DNA from: an uncultured Lachnospiraceae bacterium
GTDB lineage: Bacteria > Bacillota > Clostridia > Lachnospirales > Lachnospiraceae
Direction of reading: 5' to 3'
DNA length: 15,303 nt
Assembly: GCA_910583815.1 (NCBI GenBank)
Contig: CAJTZB010000047.1
Coordinates: 1-15,303, forward strand
Numbering within the stretch: position 1 is the first letter of the stretch; each line of letters opens with the position of its first letter. Below are positions 5,967 to 12,503 of the stretch, piece after piece. Made by a program: the position numbers and the translations under genes. The notes under the pieces were generated by a model that was not told the origin of the DNA, did no database searches, and saw only the letters and a program-made list of their open reading frames with translations.

Positions 5967-7241
5967 AAATCAAAATCAATAAAAACAGCACTGCTTCTTT
6001 TTTCTGTTATTCTCCTGTCTGCCTGTAAAAGTGCGGATAATACAGGGAATCCGGAAGGAGCATTGTGGGAGCAAGAAGCAGAAACGGACAATAAGCCTGT
6101 GCGTACGGTACAGCCTGCGTGGACTGATTATCTGACGGAAGACGATATGCAGACGGCAAGCCCTTGGAAATCATGCGATAATACTGCGCTTGCTGCGGTC
6201 ATGAAAAGGGCAGAAGCAGGAGAACCGGTCACAATTGCGTGTATTGGCGGTTCGATTACGCAAGGGACGATTTCAAACGGCCCACTGGATTCCGAGCTGA
6301 CAAAGAAATCCTGCTACGCAGACATTTTCTTTGCATGGTGGAAAGAAACATTTCCGGATACTAAAGTAACAACAGTCAATGCCGGAATTGGCGGCACGGA
6401 TTCCTACCTTGGCGTACACCGCGTGCAGGAGGATGTGCTTGACTATCAGCCGGACCTTGTGCTTGTAGAATATTCCGTCAATGATGGGGTGGGCGGACAT
6501 TACAAGAACAGCTATGACAATCTTGTACGCAGGATTCTCAAATATGAGACTTCGCCTGCAGTATTGCTGCTTTTTATGTCACAGACAAACCTTACAAGTG
6601 CGCAGTCGGAGCATCAGCTTGTCGGTTATTCTTATGAACTGCCGATGATAAGCCACGGAAATCTGATTCGTGAGTTTTTTGGCAATGAGCGTTATACCGA
6701 AGAAGAACTGTCAGGGGATGTTTCGCATCCGTCGGCATTTGGGCATGCATTGGTTGGGGAAATGCTCTGGAAGTATTTAAATAATATATATGCAGAGCTG
6801 GATTCTTATGGAGAGCCGGAGCCGTTTGACAAAAAGGCACTTACAAAGGAACGCTATCAGAATGCGGAGATGTTAAGTGCACAGACGATTGTGCCGGATT
6901 CGCTTGGAACTTTTTCCGAGCAGGAAGAGTTTAATGGCTGGGGGACGGTCTGGACAAACAAAACAGGGGATGGCGGAATTACATTTACTGTTAAGTGCAG
7001 AAATCTGGGTCTTTTATTTTGGCGTTCCACATATGATTCTTACGGAACGTATGAGATATGGGTGGACGGCGAATATAAAGCGGATTTGGATGCGCGTTTT
7101 TTAAATGGTTGGGGGCAATATGCTTTTTCACAGGAGATTTTTCTGTCTGATGAAGAGGCAGAGCATACGGTTACTATCAAAAAGGCGGCAGATTCTGCCG
7201 GAGATGAATTTACACTGATCCGGCTGCTTATTTCACATTAA
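5964..7241 (+). CDS. SGNH/GDSL-hydrolase lipoprotein (start codon non-standard)
   Basis: Read from 5964 the product has 425 residues: a lysine-rich n-region (KSKSIKTA), a hydrophobic core and a clear lipobox LLSAC with the lipidated cysteine at residue 21, then a low-complexity linker. The SGNH hydrolase domain follows with block I IGGSITQG (nucleophile Ser97), block II NAGIGGTDS, block III EYSVNDG (Asn173) and block V DVSHPSAFGH (Asp252, His255). The last about 110 residues are beta-rich and may be an accessory or carbohydrate-binding domain. It is predicted to be a membrane-anchored, surface-exposed esterase, for instance a deacetylase of polysaccharides, but the substrate is not evident. 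The first usual start codon in frame is TTG at 6063, which would remove the signal peptide and lipobox, so a caller using it would mispredict a cytosolic protein. Its neighbour murT-gatD is separately terminated. Confidence 0.87.
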   Translation: MKSKSIKTALLLFSVILLSACKSADNTGNPEGALWEQEAETDNKPVRTVQPAWTDYLTEDDMQTASPWKSCDNTALAAVMKRAEAGEPVTIACIGGSITQGTISNGPLDSELTKKSCYADIFFAWWKETFPDTKVTTVNAGIGGTDSYLGVHRVQEDVLDYQPDLVLVEYSVNDGVGGHYKNSYDNLVRRILKYETSPAVLLLFMSQTNLTSAQSEHQLVGYSYELPMISHGNLIREFFGNERYTEEELSGDVSHPSAFGHALVGEMLWKYLNNIYAELDSYGEPEPFDKKALTKERYQNAEMLSAQTIVPDSLGTFSEQEEFNGWGTVWTNKTGDGGITFTVKCRNLGLLFWRSTYDSYGTYEIWVDGEYKADLDARFLNGWGQYAFSQEIFLSDEEAEHTVTIKKAADSAGDEFTLIRLLISH

Positions 7242-7284
7242 GCGAGAAATCTGCCATACAGCAACAGCACGGAGGAGGAATACT

Positions 7285-8937
7285 ATGAAGCTGAGATTTT
7301 GTGGGGCAGTCAGTTCTGTAACGGGCTCGTGCCATCTTCTGACAACAGAAAAGCACAGCGTATTGTTGGATTGCGGAATGTACCAAGGAGGAAAAACATT
7401 AGAAGCGTTAAATGAAGAACCGTTTCCGTTTGTTCCTGCCGATTTGGAGTGCGTGGTGTTAAGCCATGCGCATGTAGACCATTGCGGAAGGCTCCCGCTT
7501 CTTGTAAAATACGGATTTACCGGACCGATTTATTGTACTGATGCGACAGCGGATTTGCTTAGTGTGATGCTGCCGGACTGTGCCCATATTCAGGAGAAGG
7601 AAACCGAGTGGGCAAACCGGAAAGCAGAACGTGCCGGTAAGCCGCTTATGAAGCCTCTGTATACTATGCAGGATGTAAGCGCAACACTGAAACTTGTAAA
7701 ACCGGTACTCTATGACCAGCTGATTCCGCTCAATGAGCAAATACGGATTGTGTTTAATGATGCAGGACATATTCTTGGTTCGGCAATTACGGAAATCTGG
7801 GTAGAGGAAGGGGAAAAAACCGTAAAGATTGTTTACACCGGCGACCTTGGTGTGAACAGCCGCCCGATTTTGCGTGATCCGGTAAAAATAAAAAAAGCAG
7901 ACTTTGTTATTATGGAATCAACCTACGGCAGCCGCCTGCATGAGAGCAACCAGAACAGCCTGAATGAGTTAATTGAAATTATTGTGAAAACAATTACAAG
8001 AGGCGGCAGTGTAATTATTCCATCCTTTGCCGTTGGCAGAACACAGGAACTGATTTATGAACTGAACCGTTTCTATGAATCAGACAGTACATACCGCGGC
8101 GTTTTAAGCAAAGTCAATGTTTATATTGACAGCCCAATGGCAATTACGACGACGCAGGTATTCCGCAGGAATGCGCAGGTATTTGATGAAGAGACAAAAC
8201 GCTATATTTTAGAGGGAGACAATCCTCTTGACTTCCCAAACCTGTACTTTACACGTACAAGCGAGGAGTCAATGGCATTAAATACCGATGATACACCAAA
8301 AATCATTATTGCAGCAAGCGGCATGTGCAATGCAGGACGTATTCTGCACCATTTAAAGCACAATCTCTGGAACCCAAGGAACAGCGTGGTCTTTGTCGGC
8401 TATCAGGCAAACGGCACGCTTGGAAGAAGGATTCTGGACGGAGAAATTGAGATTCCGGTGCTTGGCGAACATGTGATGGTCAAGGCACAGATTTATAATC
8501 TGGAAGGGTTCTCCGGACACGCAGACCGGGACGGACTTTTAGAATGGGTGCAGGGCCTTCAGAAAGCGCCGCAGAACATTTTCCTTGTGCATGGTGAAGA
8601 GGATTCCAAAACGGCACTTGAGGCATTGATTCGTGAAACAACAGGCTATCCGTGTACGGCAATTCACGGAATGACCGAAGTAGACTTAGCAGATGCTTCC
8701 GGAATGACTGCACTTGAAGCAGCCTCCGACATGGTAGACGCAGAAAAAGTCCGGCTTGTCCGCGACAAGCTGTTTGGCATCCACGATTCTATTGAAGATA
8801 TTTTATACAGCGCAAACCTTGCGGTCGGTGAACAGATACCAATTGATAAACTCGTAGAGATCAGCAATGTGATTATGCAGCTGGAAAAAGAAGCAATCCA
8901 TCTTGGAATGGCAGTCACAAAAGAAGGACTGCGTTAG
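7285..8937 (+). CDS. Metallo-beta-lactamase fold, beta-CASP RNase-like hydrolase
   Basis: This 550-residue protein combines a metallo-beta-lactamase domain with a beta-CASP insert, the architecture of CPSF73/Ysh1-type RNA endo- and exonucleases. Metal ligands are visible: HAHVDH (61-66), His162 in DAGHILGS, Asp187 in YTGDLG, and His436 in LVHGEED. Beta-CASP motifs include ESTYGSR (211-217), SFAVGRTQEL (247-256), ASGMCNAGR (344-352) and GFSGHADRDG (408-417). The protein has about 90 residues beyond the usual core end, mostly helical, of unknown role. A very strong ribosome site, GGAGGAGG, precedes the ATG at 7285. It is probably a cytosolic RNA-processing nuclease, distinct from RNase J (which has longer, characteristic C-terminal domains). 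The gene starts 43 nt after the SGNH gene, so co-transcription is possible. Confidence 0.92.
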   Translation: MKLRFCGAVSSVTGSCHLLTTEKHSVLLDCGMYQGGKTLEALNEEPFPFVPADLECVVLSHAHVDHCGRLPLLVKYGFTGPIYCTDATADLLSVMLPDCAHIQEKETEWANRKAERAGKPLMKPLYTMQDVSATLKLVKPVLYDQLIPLNEQIRIVFNDAGHILGSAITEIWVEEGEKTVKIVYTGDLGVNSRPILRDPVKIKKADFVIMESTYGSRLHESNQNSLNELIEIIVKTITRGGSVIIPSFAVGRTQELIYELNRFYESDSTYRGVLSKVNVYIDSPMAITTTQVFRRNAQVFDEETKRYILEGDNPLDFPNLYFTRTSEESMALNTDDTPKIIIAASGMCNAGRILHHLKHNLWNPRNSVVFVGYQANGTLGRRILDGEIEIPVLGEHVMVKAQIYNLEGFSGHADRDGLLEWVQGLQKAPQNIFLVHGEEDSKTALEALIRETTGYPCTAIHGMTEVDLADASGMTALEAASDMVDAEKVRLVRDKLFGIHDSIEDILYSANLAVGEQIPIDKLVEISNVIMQLEKEAIHLGMAVTKEGLR

Positions 8938-8988
8938 AGGAACTGTTGAAAAACTCGAAAACAGCAACGATGATGAAGAGGCGGACGA

Positions 8989-9540
8989 ATGAATTATACA
9001 GAATTGTTTCATAGCCTGTATCCGGGTTTCTTTCAGGAAGAAGGCATTCGTGCTTTACCCAGAGATTGGGTATTCAAAGAATTGGTTATGGATCTGCGCC
9101 AAGATTTGCCGAATGTGACACCGTCTGGCTGCCTAAATGGGATTTCATTCGGCGAGTATCACGGAGAACTTGCGGCGCTTCAGAATGCGGTTCGTCTAGT
9201 AGATGAGGACTGGGTGCAATATTTCAAGGAAGGAGACCGGTTTTATTGCGCCTTTGACGGAGAAATGCTTGTTGCTTTTTGCAGTCTTGCTGACATGGGT
9301 CGGTTTCAAGGTCTTCATATTGGCGGACCGGGCTGTGTCGGAACGATACCTGAATTCCGCAGGCATGGCATCGGCTTGGAAATGGTGCGGCTGGCTACCG
9401 AGACACTCAGACAGGACGGCTTTGATCTTTCCTGGATTCACTATACGCATCTGGCGCATTGGTATATGAAACTTGGGTATCAGCCGGTTCTTCGGTGGAA
9501 CAGCGGTGGGATTCTCCCTGACACGGAAATTGACAAGTGA
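8989..9540 (+). CDS. GNAT-family N-acetyltransferase
   Basis: This 183-residue protein has the acetyl-CoA-binding motif A in VGTIPEFRRHGIGLEM (117-132; the RRHGIG loop binds the pyrophosphate) and the characteristic late strand-helix WYMKLGYQPV (158-167). The N-terminal about 90 residues resemble the first half of a two-lobed GNAT protein but lack a second motif A, so only one active acetyltransferase site is likely. The substrate, whether a protein, an amine or an antibiotic, cannot be inferred. The ATG at 8989 follows a ribosome site in GAAGAGGCGG. The gene is flanked by a 15-nt near-identical sequence, 8946-8960 and 9563-9577, and the intergenic stretches on both sides contain small hairpins. 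It may be a recently gained cassette, though base composition does not obviously differ. Confidence 0.88.
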   Translation: MNYTELFHSLYPGFFQEEGIRALPRDWVFKELVMDLRQDLPNVTPSGCLNGISFGEYHGELAALQNAVRLVDEDWVQYFKEGDRFYCAFDGEMLVAFCSLADMGRFQGLHIGGPGCVGTIPEFRRHGIGLEMVRLATETLRQDGFDLSWIHYTHLAHWYMKLGYQPVLRWNSGGILPDTEIDK

Positions 9541-9562
9541 CAGGCTGCGGAACATTAGACGC

Positions 9563-9605
9563 TTGCAAAACTCGAAATTTTCTATAAAATAATCGAGTTT
9601 CGCAA
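9563..9605 (+). promoter_or_regulatory. Putative mgsA promoter embedded in an inverted repeat
   Basis: TTGC (9563-9566) plus AAACTCGA (9568-9575) pair with TCGAGTTT (9593-9600) plus GCAA (9602-9605), with one mismatch and a 17-nt AT-rich loop. TTGCAA (9563-9568) and TAAAAT (9585-9590), spaced by 16 bp, form a plausible promoter whose -10 lies in the loop, so the repeat could be an operator over the promoter. No T-run follows, so it is a poor terminator for the GNAT gene. Confidence 0.45.
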
Positions 9606-9629
9606 TCACTTATGCGGAACTAAAAAACA

Positions 9630-9730
9630 GTAGCTGTCCGGACAGCACACAGTTCGATGTTTTGACGTTTCTTTACGCGGCAAAACATCAAACTCAAAAT
9701 CCGTGTGCTGGAAGAGGCGGCTACGGAACT
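9630..9730 (+). ncRNA. Structured leader RNA element, copy B (mgsA leader)
   Basis: P1 is GTAGCTGTC (9630-9638) with GGCGGCTAC (9716-9724), 9 bp including two G-U pairs. P2 is GCACAC (9645-9650) with GTGTGC (9703-9708). P3 is AGTT plus GATGTTTTG (9651-9664) with CAAAACATC plus AACT (9681-9694), one mismatch, capped by a 16-nt loop (9665-9680) whose 3' half ACGCGG resembles ATGCGG of copy A. The internal-loop blocks CGGACA and TGGAAGA and the terminal CGGAACT (9724-9730) match the other copies. CGGAACT ends 18 nt before the mgsA ATG. P1 and P3 differ in sequence from copies A and C yet stay paired. Confidence 0.62.
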
Positions 9731-9748
9731 AAAATTAAGAGGGACATT

Positions 9749-10216
9749 ATGGATGAATTTATTACAATGACCATCGGAAAGCAAAAGAATATCGCACTGA
9801 TTGCACATGATGGGAAAAAGGCAGAAATGATTGCATGGTGCGATGAAAATAAGGAGATTTTAAAGAACCATTTTTTATGTGGGACAGGCACTACGGCACG
9901 GATGATTACGGACAAGACCGGGCTTCCGGTCAGAGGTTATAACAGCGGCCCGCTTGGCGGTGACCAGCAGATTGGCGCAAAGATTGTTGAAGGCGTCGTG
10001 GATTTTGTTGTATTTTTCTCTGACCCATTTTCGGCACAGCCGCATGATCCGGATGTCAAAGCGCTGCTCCGAATTGCGACAGTATACGATATACCGATTG
10101 CGAACAATAAGGCGACAGCGGATTTCCTGCTGCATTCTTCGTTTATGAATGAGGAATATGAACATAACATTATCAACTTCAACAAGAGAATCAAAGAACG
10201 CGCAGAGACGCTGTAA
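9749..10216 (+). CDS. mgsA: Methylglyoxal synthase
   Basis: This 155-residue protein converts dihydroxyacetone phosphate to methylglyoxal and phosphate, an overflow bypass of glycolysis that relieves phosphosugar stress or phosphate limitation. The catalytic set of the family is complete: His20 and Asp21 (LIAHDGKK), the phosphate-binding GTGTT (45-49), Asp72 in SGPLGGDQQIG, Asp92 in FFSDP, His99 and Asp102 in QPHDPDVK. Length is as usual for the family (about 150). The ATG at 9749 follows AAGAGGG and gives the normal N-terminus; an upstream in-frame extension from 9662 is a by-product of the leader element being open in this frame. It sits 2 nt before nth, so the two are likely one transcript. 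The structured leader directly upstream suggests post-transcriptional control, which would make sense for an enzyme producing a toxic metabolite. Confidence 0.97.
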   Translation: MDEFITMTIGKQKNIALIAHDGKKAEMIAWCDENKEILKNHFLCGTGTTARMITDKTGLPVRGYNSGPLGGDQQIGAKIVEGVVDFVVFFSDPFSAQPHDPDVKALLRIATVYDIPIANNKATADFLLHSSFMNEEYEHNIINFNKRIKERAETL

Positions 10217-10218
10217 AT

Positions 10219-10872
10219 ATGGGAAAACGAATGTCAAAAAAGGAAAGGCAGCGTGTGGAAGAGGTTCTGCGCCGCCTGGACGAACAATATACAACAGAAT
10301 ACAAATGCTACCTAAACCATGAAACGCCGTGGCAGCTGCTTGTGGCGACGATTTTGAGCGCGCAGTGCACAGATGCAAGGGTCAATATAGTGACAAAAGA
10401 TTTGTTTGTGAAGTACCCGGACGTTACGGCATTTGCTTCGGCAGATTTGGAGGAGCTGGAGCAGGACATCCATGCAACCGGGTTTTACCACAACAAGGCA
10501 AAGAACATCATTGCATGTGCAAGAAGGGTTCTTGAGGTATATGGAGGGGAAATCCCAAGTTCCATTGAGGATTTGACTTCTCTGGCAGGCGTCGGGAGAA
10601 AGACCGCAAACGTGATTCGTGGGAATATCTATCGTGAGCCGAGTATCGTTGTGGATACACATGTAAAGCGGATTTCCAGGAAGCTTGGTTTTACAAAAGA
10701 AGAGGATCCGGAAAAAATCGAATATGACCTGATGGAAGTTCTTCCAAAAGACCATTGGATTTTGTATAACATTCATATTATAACGCTTGGAAGGACTATC
10801 TGTACAGCAAGAAGCCCAAAGTGCGAAGGCTGCTTTTTAAGCGACCTGTGCAAAAAGGGAGAGCAAAATTGA
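10219..10872 (+). CDS. nth: Endonuclease III (DNA glycosylase/AP lyase)
   Basis: This 217-residue base-excision repair enzyme removes oxidised pyrimidines and cleaves the abasic site. The helix-hairpin-helix motif LAGVGRKTANVI (122-133) holds the catalytic Lys128, and Asp146 in VVDTHVKRISRKLG is the second catalytic residue. The C-terminal [4Fe-4S] loop has the exact C-x6-C-x2-C-x5-C spacing: Cys195, Cys202, Cys205 and Cys211. The start at 10219 is 2 nt after the mgsA stop with no clear ribosome site, so it may depend on translation of mgsA; a second ATG at 10231 is an alternative that would remove only four residues. The pairing with mgsA may be functional because methylglyoxal damages DNA, but it may also be simple operon packing. 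Confidence 0.97.
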   Translation: MGKRMSKKERQRVEEVLRRLDEQYTTEYKCYLNHETPWQLLVATILSAQCTDARVNIVTKDLFVKYPDVTAFASADLEELEQDIHATGFYHNKAKNIIACARRVLEVYGGEIPSSIEDLTSLAGVGRKTANVIRGNIYREPSIVVDTHVKRISRKLGFTKEEDPEKIEYDLMEVLPKDHWILYNIHIITLGRTICTARSPKCEGCFLSDLCKKGEQN

Positions 10873-10891
10873 AAGGAGCAAGGTTATATCG

Positions 10892-11608
10892 ATGGGGATT
10901 GTAGCAATTGATTTGGAGACGACCGGAATTGATCCTGCGGCAGAACGTATCATAGAAATCGGAGCATTCAAACCGGAGTCGGGAGAAATTTTCCGCAGCT
11001 TTGTCAGCCCGAAACGTCCGCTTCCTGCAAAAATCACGGAACTGACCGGAATTACAGAGGACATGCTGTCTGATGCACCGGAAGAGGCAGCAGTGATAGA
11101 ACAGCTTTTGGAATTCCTGGATGGGGACACGATACTGCTTGGGCATAATATATCATTTGACCACGGTTTTTTGACAGCGGCAGGAGAGAGATGCGGTATT
11201 ACACTGCCGGAATTTTCGGGGATAGATACGCTCCGGATTGCCAGAGCACTGCTTCCGGAGCTGCCAAGTAAAAGCCTTGGGGCAATGTGCAGCTATTTTT
11301 CAATTACAAATGAGCGTGCCCACCGTGCATTTGAAGATGCAAAAACGGCATATGTGCTATATGAATGCCTTGTGCAGCTGAAAGAGGAAAAGGGGGCGGA
11401 AGATTCGCTGTTTGCTCCGGGGCCTTTGCATTATGAGCAAAAAAAGCAGGAACCTATGACAAAAAAACAGCGTTCTTTTTTGAACGCCATTTTGGTTTAC
11501 CATAAGTTAGAACAGCAATATTCTGCGGATAATTTGACTAAGAGTGAGGCATCAAGGCTGATTGATACGCTTCTCTTCACCTATGGCAGAGTTCCGTATA
11601 GCCATTAA
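10892..11608 (+). CDS. DnaQ-like 3'-5' exonuclease (DEDDh family)
   Basis: This 238-residue protein has the three exonuclease motifs of the DnaQ or PolC epsilon type: ExoI AIDLETTG (Asp7, Glu9), ExoII LLGHNISFDHGFL (Asp90) and ExoIII AHRAFEDAKTA (His144, Asp149), which makes it the DEDDh subtype. About 60 residues after the nuclease fold (from residue 180) form a lysine-rich helical tail containing TKSEASRLIDTLL, a short motif seen in some Clostridia exonucleases. It is a cytosolic DNA or RNA exonuclease in proofreading, repair or RNA turnover; it is not fused to a polymerase or helicase. The ATG at 10892 lies 13 nt after AAAGGAG. The 3' end overlaps the convergent gene by 57 nt with no terminator between them. 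Its position after nth suggests a repair-related transcription unit. Confidence 0.92.
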   Translation: MGIVAIDLETTGIDPAAERIIEIGAFKPESGEIFRSFVSPKRPLPAKITELTGITEDMLSDAPEEAAVIEQLLEFLDGDTILLGHNISFDHGFLTAAGERCGITLPEFSGIDTLRIARALLPELPSKSLGAMCSYFSITNERAHRAFEDAKTAYVLYECLVQLKEEKGAEDSLFAPGPLHYEQKKQEPMTKKQRSFLNAILVYHKLEQQYSADNLTKSEASRLIDTLLFTYGRVPYSH

Positions 11609-12193
11609 GGACGAAAGAAGGGCGTTTTTTGTCATAGAATTTAGCTTTTCAGCCTGTTCTATGACAAAATCAATGCGAGAGGCTTCATTTTCTTCTTTAT
11701 AAATTTCAGCAAGTAAGGTATAATTAGCACTGACATCTGTACAAACCGTAAGTCCATATTCCAAAACTGTTTTTGCATCGGTGATACGGCCGGCTTGATA
11801 AAGCAGTCTGCCATATTTGTATAGGGTACGGACCAGTTCCATATAGTTCTGGTCAAACTCGGTCAGCAAAGTGATATTTGGCGCGCCATAGGCGAGCTTT
11901 AAGTCAGTATTTGTGATGCCGGTAAAATTGACGATTTTTTGAGTGGCAAGGAAACGAAGTTTTTCCTGGGTTTCTGAAAGCTCTTCATCGTCAGTTTCAG
12001 GGAATGGAAGATTTTCTAACGGAATCTGAATATAGTTGAGGGAAGAGATGTCTTTTTTGCGCATGGTATTGGCGCGGTTTTCTTTTTCCCAAAAGGCTTC
12101 CTCTTCGGATTTGCGGATGTGGTCGGTATGTGCACGCTGGTAATAAATCCATGCAATAAGCAATAAAGTAATCAGAAAAAAAGTGGGTACCAT
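11552..12193 (-). CDS. Membrane-anchored helical protein with TPR-like C-terminus, unknown function
   Basis: I do not recognise a named family. The 213-residue product begins with one hydrophobic segment (about residues 3-17, VPTFFLITLLLIAWIYY) followed at once by basic residues, so it is probably anchored with its bulk in the cytoplasm. The middle (25-75) is charged and disordered-looking. The C-terminal half (about 110-200) consists of paired amphipathic helices such as YKYGRLLYQAGRITDAKTVL and ANYTLLAEIYKEENEASRID, which fit tetratricopeptide-type repeats used for protein interaction. The minus-strand ATG at 12193 is preceded by AGAAAGG at a 7-nt spacing. It converges on the exonuclease gene, overlapping its last 57 nt, and the start lies near a MITE-like repeat. 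It is the only minus-strand gene in the window. Confidence 0.8.
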   Translation of the reverse strand: MVPTFFLITLLLIAWIYYQRAHTDHIRKSEEEAFWEKENRANTMRKKDISSLNYIQIPLENLPFPETDDEELSETQEKLRFLATQKIVNFTGITNTDLKLAYGAPNITLLTEFDQNYMELVRTLYKYGRLLYQAGRITDAKTVLEYGLTVCTDVSANYTLLAEIYKEENEASRIDFVIEQAEKLNSMTKNALLSSLMAIRNSAIGEEKRINQP

Positions 12194-12220
12194 AAGTGTG
12201 CCTTTCTATAATTTTTGATA

Positions 12221-12339
12221 GTATCATTTAGAAATGTTGGGGTCAAATAGCAGTTGATACACGGCTTGCTACGTGCTACGCACTCCCACAAGCAAGCTTG
12301 CGTCGGATTTCCGGCCATTTGACCCTGGTATCATTTAGA
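12221..12339. mobile_element. MITE-like palindromic element flanked by 12-bp direct repeats
   Basis: GTATCATTTAGA occurs exactly at 12221-12232 and 12328-12339. Between them lie terminal inverted repeats GGGTCAAATRGC, 12240-12251 and, on the other strand, 12314-12325 (one mismatch in 12). Inside, GCTTGCT (12264-12270) pairs with AGCAAGC (12291-12297), and GTGC with GCAC at the tip. The element has no open frame of note. The inverted repeats are not flush with the direct repeats (7 nt gap left, 2 nt right), so the direct repeats may not be a simple target duplication. Such short palindromic, noncoding repeats are common in Clostridia genomes; here it fills the promoter region between the divergent genes. 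Confidence 0.65.
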
Positions 12340-12354
12340 TTGGAGATGAGCATT

Positions 12355-12447
12355 ATGAACAGAAAAAGAAGACAGCTGTTTGCAAGCATTATTGTACTGA
12401 TTCTTGTGTTTGCCATGATTGTTCCGTTGTTTGCCTACCTCGTTTAA
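12355..12447 (+). CDS. Small single-pass membrane protein, 30 residues
   Basis: A 30-residue peptide starts at ATG 12355, ten bases after GGAG (12342-12345) of a GGAGATGAG purine stretch. It has a strongly basic start (MNRKRRQ) and then one continuous hydrophobic helix ending in FAYLV. This is the layout of tiny bacterial membrane proteins such as the Prli42 stressosome anchor of Firmicutes, which it resembles in length and pattern; the link is only a suggestion. Translation is supported by the ribosome site and the sharp basic-hydrophobic contrast. It lies between the MITE-like repeat and the AIR-synthase-like gene, 56 nt upstream of the latter, so it may be the first gene of that transcript. 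Confidence 0.7.
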   Translation: MNRKRRQLFASIIVLILVFAMIVPLFAYLV

Positions 12448-12503
12448 ACTGACTTTATTTTATATGAGGCAGTGCAAAAAGTCAATGGAGATTGGAGTAA
12501 CAT

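Noticed and set aside
9563..9605. Terminator for the GNAT gene
   Set aside because: The stem is followed by CACTTATGCGG, not by a T-run, and the loop holds a promoter-like -10, so a promoter/operator fits better.
12450..12484. Hairpin TGACTTT/AAAGTCA between the small membrane protein and the AIR-synthase-like gene
   Set aside because: Only 7 AT-rich base pairs around a 21-nt loop and no T-run; likely chance.
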